From NCBI GenBank assembly GCA_034401795.1, contig CM067374.1:94332398-94396397 (forward strand): 64,000 bases of DNA, read 5' to 3'. The stretch is from Chaetoderma sp. LZ-2023a (lineage: Eukaryota > Mollusca > Caudofoveata > Chaetodermatida > Chaetodermatidae). Shown in pieces: positions 54,860 to 64,000 of this stretch. Every line of letters begins with the position of its first letter. The first letter of the stretch is position 1. Made by a program: the position numbers and the translations under genes. The notes beneath the pieces were generated by a model that did not search any database, had not been told where the DNA came from, and saw only the letters and a list, made by a program, of their open reading frames with translations.

Positions 54860-55680
54860 TAGTTAATAAGAAATGCTATGTTGAATATTTTGAAGATAAT
54901 TGGATTGGAAGACATTGCTGCCTTAGCCAATAGATGAATCCAGTCTATCGATCAATCATATGATGTCAAAATCAACTACGTCACGTGTAGGCTTAGAAAT
55001 CTAAACATAGAGATATGGCGTCGTGCCATTCCGAGACTACGTTATCTCGCTCCCGTTAGCGTAGGAGATCTCGCGAGAACACGAATGGTAGGCTGAGGTC
55101 ATAATCGATTACTTCATGAATGACGTAGGTTAATTAAGTGCGTCATAAACGGTTTCTGGAAATTAAGATTCAGAGAGTGTATGGATCGATCGATCGATCC
55201 CAACACGGGCGAAGTGTGAGTGGTGTGGTGTTCTAAGATTAGGGCTTACGACGAGACCCGACTTCTGCCGGAAACACCCGAACTACGCCAGTCACGTATC
55301 ATCTCTAGGTTTGGACGTGTGTATATTGGACTCAGTTGTCTCATGTCTCATATGCGTAATTAGTAGTAATTTAGAAATAGTAGTTATCAATAAATATAAT
55401 AACCGAGTTAAACAAAGTCTCGTTTAATAATAAAATAATGGATACGACAATGTGAACGAATGACTGTCATACCACCAATGATTCTGTGTCATGCCGTAGA
55501 CAATTATAATTCTGTATCATCTATGAATTAAAAATCGTTATCATTAACCTGAAAGAAATGATGGATGTGGTGTTCTAGACTAGGGCTTACGACGAGACCC
55601 TACTTCTAGAACACCATAAGCGGCGTTTAGCTAGAGATGGGAGGGTCATAGCTAATACTGGATGTCTCCATTACCTATCC
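54860..55680 (+). repeat. Family A repeat unit, interrupted
   Basis: Left hairpin arm at about 54,876-54,930, then ATCAACTACGTCACGTGTAG, an extra block of about 95 bp (54,993-55,090, with CTCGCTCCCGTTAGCG), then TTTCTGGAAATTAAGATTCA. Near 55,224 the unit is split by a 0.4-kb insertion and resumes as GTTTAGCTAGAGATGGGAGG at about 55,625. Confidence 0.75.
55224..55618. repeat. 0.4-kb insertion with 50-bp terminal direct repeats
   Basis: TGTGGTGTTCTAAGATTAGG with GCTTACGACGAGACCC at 55,224 recurs as TGTGGTGTTCTAGACTAGGG with CTTACGACGAGACCC at 55,566. The outer ends TGTGGTGTTCTA and TAGAACACCATA are also nearly mirrored. It splits a family A copy; AGTGG before and AGCGG after may be a 5-bp target duplication. 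It could be a solo terminal repeat of an unknown element. No frames. Confidence 0.6.
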
Positions 55681-56985
55681 AAGTATGTTCAAAATCTTCA
55701 ACAATAGGGACCAAGAACGCGTTAAATATTTTGTTTTGGAAGTAAACGACGTTATTTCTGTGATGTACTGTAGAGTGGTTACCGGAGTGGATCAGAAGTT
55801 GGGTGACTGACGTGGCTGGGGTGTGGTTGGGCACTCGAGACTAATTTCCATATCGTCTCTTTAAGAGTTACAGGATTACCTATACAAATTTGCTAAAGAT
55901 ACATAGCTATTATTCTTAACAATAAGAAAAATTTATCTTTTAACACGATTTCAGTTTTGTATCTTTTCCCGTTTTTCAGTTCCTTTTACCCGTGCTGAAT
56001 GCAAGAAATATATGACTAAATCCCCGCAAAGTGGCTAGATAACGACCAAATGGGTGGGGCAGGGGTGGGTAGGGTGGGGGTGGATAGTGATTTAGGTTTT
56101 ACGTGAAAGTATTTAACACCCCATTCAACTGTGTCTGATGTATTTAAGTGAATATATACATTGGGCTATAATGTAATCAGTGTCCATTTCCCTTCATAAT
56201 CTAGGATTAGTTTTCGATTAAGCTAGGTAAATGATACAAAATGAACTAGATGGAATGTTTACTCATAATAAACAAACGCCTTTCTCTTGCCAAAGATGTG
56301 AGCATGGCGCACCAATCAACCGTCACTGGTGACTGTTTCCCCGCTCCGCCTGTGTTGGTCTATTATATTTAATTTTAATTTGATAATTTAAATTTTAAAT
56401 TTTATTTATTTCCAACAGGTCGTTTGCCCTTTAGCATGATATTTATACAATTTTACACAAAAATGTTGTCTTGCATATAACACGAATAATAGAAAGACAA
56501 TCGTACAGCCACCGGTTTTCAAAATGTCCAAAAGAAGTAATAATTAATCAAAGACCTAAATATGTCTGGAGAATATTTTCAGCAATCTGATTGTGAATTG
56601 CTGCTTCTATGGATATCAAAGACTCTAACTAAAATAATTTTCAAAATACTCAGCAAAATATGGTCATTACATATGGACCTACAATGAATTTATATTCAGT
56701 GGCGTGTCTATGAATAAATAACAATAGTCAATAATACACCACCCCTCTACTCAGCTACTCATCGTAATCTGACAGGTGAGATTAGTGAGGGTTTAATTAG
56801 ACGAACTCTGAACTGATTACTCTTGAACAGATTTACTATGCTCTATCATACCTGTGTATACCGGTCGCCATCGGAGTGGGTGGTTGGGGGAGGGTGTGTG
56901 TCAAATTGTCTTGGTTCATACAACCACCCTTCTGAACCCTTTCATGACGATGCCGGCCGAAACAGGCCTCTATAGTGGCCCTGAT
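55681..56985. other. Non-coding AT-rich stretch, nothing recognised
   Basis: Short frames only. Confidence 0.45.
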
Positions 56986-57175
56986 AAGTGTACATTTGCA
57001 GGCCAAGCGATGACTATCCTTGAAAATTAACAACTGGAATGACTGGCTCGATAATCGAGCCAGTCATTCCAGTTGTAAATTTTCAAAAATACTATTCTCT
57101 TGGCCTGCAAATGTACACTCAAATAGGGAATATTTATATTTTCTTGACCAAATTGAGTCATTAAAGGGATACTGA
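56925..57175. repeat. Family B palindromic repeat, near-perfect hairpin
   Basis: Palindrome at about 56,988-57,122: GTGTACATTTGCAGGCCAAG ... GGCTCGATAATCGAGCC ... CTTGGCCTGCAAATGTACAC. Outer edges GAACCCTTTCATGACGATG (about 56,933) and GAGTCATTAAAGGGATAC (about 57,155) are the unit's inverted ends. Least diverged copy in the window. Confidence 0.92.
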
Positions 57176-57314
57176 AGCACCATCATTTGAACCACCCCCC
57201 CCCCTCCCAACCCGACCAACCCTAACAAGTTATTTAACATAGCAAATAACCTGTATGCAACGACCACCTGCTTTTAGTCACCACTGTTGTTATGGACCAT
57301 ACAGTGGGTGAGGT

Positions 57315-57455
57315 CAAGTCTGGGTGTTAGTGTTAGTTTTGTGTTGGTGTTAGTGTTAACACCGATCCCTAACACCAAGCCAGGTGTTAACACCAGTAGT
57401 GTTAACACTAACACCGGCCGTGTTAACACTAACACTGATAGTGCCAGGGGGTTAT
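57315..57455. repeat. GTGTTA/TAACAC inverted-motif cluster
   Basis: GTGTTAGTGTTAACACCGAT, then CAGGTGTTAACACCAGTAGT and GTTAACACTAACACCGGCCG: the hexamer and its mirror alternate about ten times. Its style resembles the other palindrome-rich blocks but the motif is different. Confidence 0.75.
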
Positions 57456-57694
57456 GAATGTATTCTGGGGTGGTGGTGGGGTGGCTAATGTATGGGTGGG
57501 GAAAAAACTATGGACGCTATAGCCGGGATACACGATGGTAGAGCAAAAACCTGGGGCCGGATGGGGGGCCCTCGCCCCTACCCCACCTGTTCATACGACT
57601 ATGATCGAGTATTAAATCAAACACGAACCCAGCTATGAGATTTTAGTGTAAAGGAAAAGCACTATATTTTCTGTGTAATTTTATAAAGTACATA

Positions 57695-57795
57695 GCCTAT
57701 ATGTACGCCGTTGGGGCACATTCTAATGAACTGATAATCTTAATAGCATATATGTACGCCGTTGGGGCACATTTTAATGAACTGATAATCAGTAT
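57695..57795. repeat. Tandem duplication of about 57 bp
   Basis: TATATGTACGCCGTTGGGGC with ACATT(C/T)TAATGAACTGATAATC occurs twice, at about 57,699 and 57,748, one difference apart. Confidence 0.9.
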
Positions 57796-58497
57796 TAAGG
57801 TTAAACTTATTTGAGACACATATATATTTGTGTATCACGTACATATAGTGCCCCGATCTCCCCTATGCCTGAAAATACAGACTTGGAATGCGGCGCTAAA
57901 GTTGATAAATAGGTGAACTAGTCTTCAGGAATTTGTATTTTTTATTATAACTGTTTTCATAGACTTGTCATTAACCGAAATTAAATGTTACCAGCAAACA
58001 GAGTCTTCAAAATTTACCACAGATATGTGAATCAGACTATACCATCTCATATTTGTCTGATTATTTTGCAAGGGCCTGAATTCAACTAAAAATCGCATGT
58101 CATTTTATTTTTAACTTAAATTGTTTATAGTTCTAATATTTAACATCCGGTATGTTACATGTTTAAAAGGAGCTGAACCTCCCCCCCCCCCCCCCCCCTA
58201 TGTGATAAACATGGCACCTCTGGCTTCTCTCTACATATTTGAGAAAAATAACTATTTTCTATATAGACAAAAAAATAAGCTGGTGTCCCACAATAAAGTA
58301 CGGAGTTGGCATATGGCTATATCGTGAATCTTCTTAGTAGATTCCTCCAAATATGGAGCACCTCCTTTCAGGAGTAGAAAGTTCAAGCACGTTGTAAGTG
58401 AATAAAGATAAATAAACAGTTAATCACGCAGGCACGTCGATATCCGAGGCAGCGGAGACAAGGTTAAATAGTAATCATTTTGTTCAGTTTGGTTATA
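57796..58497. other. Unassigned stretch before the Tc1 element
   Basis: No gene seen. A poly-C run lies at about 58,181-58,198. Confidence 0.4.
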
Positions 58498-58499
58498 TA

Positions 58500-60294
<1,795 letters not shown>

Positions 60295-60429
60295 GCAAAT
60301 GATTGAGCGGGATGCATTTGTTCGGAAATGTAAGCAGAATAAACTTAGTCAAACGCTAAGTGGGTGACTAGTAATTAATTGCTAAAAGGTTCCTCGAATT
60401 AATTTGATCAGACTAGGTACGGTTTACAT

Positions 60430-61197
60430 TCAATGTGTGTGAATCGCTGAACTTGGCGTAGTTACGGGGCCGGTTGAATTGTTGGTCAGCAAACACCATC
60501 TCTCTCTCTTTCTCTCTCTCTCTCTATGCAGCTTGAAGAGTAAGGAACATGTTATCCGTTCCAGCTTCATACACAGTTCATCATCAGAGCGGATCACCTC
60601 TAGTATAGACTCATGGTCTAGGTCCAATATGGCCTGAAGTAGTAGCTCTTTGTTGTGAGCAAGGAGAGCATCGCACCCTGATGAATTTGTGGCGCTAAGT
60701 AGGTCGTTGATACAAGGAGAACGTACCTTTGCTAGGCTAGGGCACACTAAGATAAAGTGCTTCCTATATGCTGGTGCTGTGCCACAGCGTTTGCATGTAG
60801 GATCTGTGTTGAACTGATTTTGTTTGACCTGATTAGCCTGGAGCCAATATGTTCCCGTGAGAATCCTAGCTTTGATGATGACTGCTTTGCGTTGCTGGTT
60901 ATGACTACTTGTTGAGGCTTTCCATAGTCTGGCTACATTGAAGGAGCTGATAGAAGCCATAAAGACGTACTTAAGTGATGACTTAGTGGCTAGTTCACCT
61001 GTTGACACATCGCTCCAATAGCTCGTAACTGCAGATTTTACTTCTTTCACCCATAGGATTTTAGAGGGGATGTTGCTGAGTAACGCATGGGCTGTAGGCA
61101 ATCTGTACTTATATAGAACAACCTGAACATAAACAAACCAGCTGGATGATGTGGAACTTTTCATTGCTAGCTGATGGATGGCTATGTCATACTCCAA
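60430..61197 (-). pseudogene. LINE ORF2 C-terminal region with CCHC motif
   Basis: The frame contains IIKARILTGTYWLQANQVKQ and then CKRCGTAPAYRKHFILVCPS, a C-x2-C-x8-H-x4-C motif near the end, as in many non-LTR retrotransposons. It follows the RT part (61,187-62,443) in another frame, so one frameshift lies near 61,190. A CT-rich run (about 60,498-60,525) near the end is a likely 3' region. The sequence downstream to 60,430 is probably the element's 3' end. Confidence 0.75.
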
Positions 61198-63051
61198 GCT
61201 CCCTTCCAGGGCCAGTATATTTTTGAGTTCTCATATCTATGTAGGCTTCAACTGGTAGAACTCCTAGTAGACCGCGAACAGCTACTGTGGCAGTATTAGC
61301 AGGGAGTGCCTGAAGTCTGCGAAGTTTAGAGGACTGGAATATTTCCATGCTAGAAAGATTGTTAGACCTACACTTCCATAGTTCTGCACCATATAGGAGG
61401 ATTGGTAGGATGAATGTTTTCCAGTTGAACGTACATAGCCTAGGGCGTAACCCATTTTTACCATGGAACCCTGATCCAAATAAGGCAAACGTAGCTCTTG
61501 TTGCGGTCTTTATATTCCGCTGCATTCTAGCTTCTAGCAGCTCTTTTTCCTTGACTTTGGATTTGAGGAGGATACCAAGGTGTATGGCCTCATCTGATGG
61601 TTGTACTTCCGTACCTTGAAAGACCAGTTGAGCATTACTGCCAGATATCTTGCTTTCAATGACATAGGTTTTGCTAGTGTTGTAGGTAGTTCTGCTTTTC
61701 TTGCTGTCATCGTCTATAAGGTTTAGAAGGATTTGACCGTAAGGGCTCTGTGATGGGGTTAGGATGACTATATCATTGGCGAGCCCCACTGCTGGTGTGT
61801 CTAGGTAACCAATCTTCGCACCTACGCCGGCTTCCGCAATTCTGTCAAGCAGCGAGTTCATGTAGACCGTATACATCTCAGTGGAGAAGTTTCGATCTTG
61901 ACCAGTACCCTGCTTGATGTTAAAGTGCTCTGACAGATCGCCTTTCCACTTTACCCTTGCTCGCAGCCCTTTATACCAGTCGACCATGATCAACCACAGG
62001 GGTTTAGGTATGCCTGTATGGAAGAGTTTTTGCAACAAGCCATCACTCCACACCATCTCGAATGCTTTAGCTGCATCCAGGAAGATAACAGATATGTGCT
62101 CCTTGTTATCATCATATTCGTAATTGGTTTCAGCAACAATAAGAGCCGCATTAAGGACTGATACCATATCCGTGAATGCACGCTGCAGACTGGATTGACT
62201 AACTTTTAGTATGGAGATACACCTCTGCATCACTACTATCTCTAGAACCTTCTTAATCAAGGAGTTGACTTGAATGGCCCGGTAGTTAGCAGGTATGGTT
62301 TTTGGCTTACCCTTCTTGGCCACAGGGAAGATCAGTCCATCTTTAAAGGATCTCGGCACCGTCAGCAGTTCGATTGTCAAGTTAAAGATACTGGTCAACA
62401 ATGGGATAATGCTTTCCCCTGCATTCTTTAGATGTTCTGACATAATTCCATTCTCATCAGGGGCTTTATGGCCTGCGTTACCTCATCGTCTGTGATTGGG
62501 TCAATGTTGACTGGTAAACTCTCAGCTACTATTTCCAGGATGGCTACTTCAGCCTCTGTATCATCCTTATACACCTCGTCAACATCTGACTCGTCTGTTG
62601 GGGTTGCCAGGTTCTCAAAATATTTGGCCCAGCCACATAGGAAATCTTGATCTGATCTGAATCTCACCCCGTCAACAATCAACTCATTTGTAACTGTCTG
62701 GATACTTGCTCTTTGGCAGTTAATGAGCTTAAAGAACATCTTTTTGTCTCCTACATAAGATGATTGAACTTTGCCGAAGAAGGCCATTCTCTTGTTGTAT
62801 TCTACTTTGCGTTGATCTTGACGGATATACCTCTTTAATATCTTTATGTCTTGTCTCAAGGGGTCATCCTCACCTCTACCAAGCATCTTCCATTCCCAGA
62901 ATTTTCTTTTGCATTGATTCAATTTCTGCTGAGTCACCAAAGGTATTGGTTTCACCTTGGACTTCCTAGGTGTATTCTTTGGGACATGCTCAGCTGTAGC
63001 CATAGATAGGGCTGATATGGTATCTGATATCAACAGTTCCAACCCGGTCAA
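61187..63051 (-). pseudogene. LINE reverse transcriptase region
   Basis: Frame 63,051-62,428 is the linker before RT (KLNQCKRKFWEWKMLGRGED). Frame 62,443-61,187 holds RT blocks: FPVAKKGKPKTIPANYRAIQ (block 1-2), VIFLDAAKAFEMVW (the first catalytic Asp), FNIKQGTGQDRN (normally 'GV.QG..LSP'), and GLANDIVILTP, where the usual (Y/F)ADD reads LAND, so one catalytic Asp is Asn. After it come the thumb blocks (EAIHLGILLKSKVKEKELLE) and a linker (GAELWKC). A frame change near 62,435 and the Asp-to-Asn change show it is inactive. Confidence 0.85.
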
Positions 63052-64000
63052 TGAGTCAATGCCTTCTGAGCGAATATTTTGTATTTTTTGGCTGACAGTT
63101 TCTGCATAGCCTGTAAGGTCCCCTCTCTGCCATTTGGGCCTCCCTTGGCTGGGTGCTGGTTTGATCTGGGTGTGTCAGCTGATAGCGAGCCAGCGACCGG
63201 CTTATGGTCAGATCCATTACGCGTCTCTATGTCCATATCATTATCCTCAGATAGCACTAGCACATTTCTGACTAGATTATGGGGACCTCTGAATAGGATG
63301 TAGTCAATGACTGATGGTCTCTGTGCAATCATTCGATTCTGCAAATTGTCAGGACTCTAGTGGCATCTGTTGGATATGGATCAGGTAGACGTAGACCATT
63401 CACCTTTACGAACTGGCGTAGCAATCTGTCAAACTCAGTTGGTGGCTCTCTATGGAGGGATCCATTGAAGTCACCCATCAGTATTACACCTTCATTCCCA
63501 TATTTGCACATAATTTCCTCGATTTCATCCAGTACCTCCCTATACTGACTGCAGGTGGATCCTCTACCTGCTGATGGCATATAGACATTGATTATGCATA
63601 TGACAGCCGAAATGCATTCTAATAGGGCAGCTATGACTCTCTCTGAGCCTTCTTCAAGAGGATGTACTTTAGCCATAGACCTAGGCCAGAACATGGCAAC
63701 ACCGCCCTGTCCCCTGAGACGCTGAGATAGATTTGGGTTTCCTTGATAATAGAATTTTGCCGCAAAGGCCAGATTCTTAGACACATCTTGCAGCATCCGT
63801 TCATCACATGTGTTGATCCAATGCTCCTGTATACCAATTATATCATACTTCTTTGCAAGTTGTTGTGAGCAAAATAGGTTGGAGCTGAGGCCCCGTATGT
63901 TATAGGCGACCACTGTGGTGCTCCCGGTTGTCCCAGCTGTATTGGATAGTGCCTTGGTAACGGGTGATATACTGGCATCGGCTGCTGGTAGTGTACTGGG
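63048..64000 (-). pseudogene. LINE AP-type endonuclease region, 5' end beyond the window
   Basis: Frame 63,913-63,329 contains the endonuclease start (VVAYNIRGLSSN), IGIQEHWI (metal-binding Glu), IINVYMPSAG and GDFNGSLHREP. Frame 63,344-63,048 carries the end, NGSDHKPVAGSL (SDH catalytic block). A frame change falls near 63,335 and another near 63,050. The frame is open upstream to the window edge, so the element continues. An endonuclease of this type nicks target DNA before reverse transcription. Confidence 0.85.

Overview
This is a stretch of an animal nuclear genome that is poor in host genes and packed with repeats. The evidence is tRNA-derived SINE-like sequence, several non-LTR retrotransposons, a Tc1-type DNA transposon, hAT and Harbinger remnants, a DIRS element with its typical inverted ends, long microsatellites, and no operon-like gene packing. 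A SINE-like block near 25.6-25.8 kb contains, on the minus strand, the core CGTAAGAGGCGACTAAA, which I associate with mollusc genomes. A lophotrochozoan, possibly a mollusc, is therefore my best guess, but this is inference only.

Layout. 1-3.6 kb is a 15-bp tandem satellite cut by the window edge. 3.6-5.7 kb and 18.2-20.1 kb are two copies of one duplicated unit. Each carries a one-exon rhodopsin-like GPCR gene between the same palindromic repeats; the first copy looks intact and the second has lost TM7 through an 8-bp deletion. 5.7-9.4 kb holds palindromic repeats and LINE scraps. 9.6-13.2 kb is the first copy of an unclassified repeat that begins with TG and carries a TATA promoter. 13.2-18 kb holds a SINE-like piece, a Polinton-like fossil with an integrase, and a LINE scrap. 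21.9-24.0 kb (minus strand) encodes an unfamiliar Cys/His-rich protein. 25.4-37.5 kb is a nest of old elements: a Ty3/gypsy-like fossil that encloses a hAT element with matching target-site duplications, then a LINE, then a fold-back element. 37.5-48.5 kb is the second copy of the TG-start repeat, split by a 7.8-kb DIRS retrotransposon. 48.6-58 kb is mostly palindromic repeats and microsatellites. 58.5-60.2 kb is a complete Tc1-like transposon with an open 341-residue transposase. 60.4 kb to the end is a decayed LINE on the minus strand that runs off the window.

How the parts relate. The only credible host genes are the two GPCR copies. Two hairpin repeat families recur about 20 times. Family A is about 90 bp at its palindromic core and sits in a larger unit that often carries TGACGTCA sites. 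Family B is about 135 bp at its core. A family B copy begins within about ten bases of each GPCR stop codon. The nesting gives relative ages: the gypsy-like element is older than the hAT inside it, and the TG-start repeat is older than the DIRS inside it. All calls come from reading the sequence; no database search was possible.
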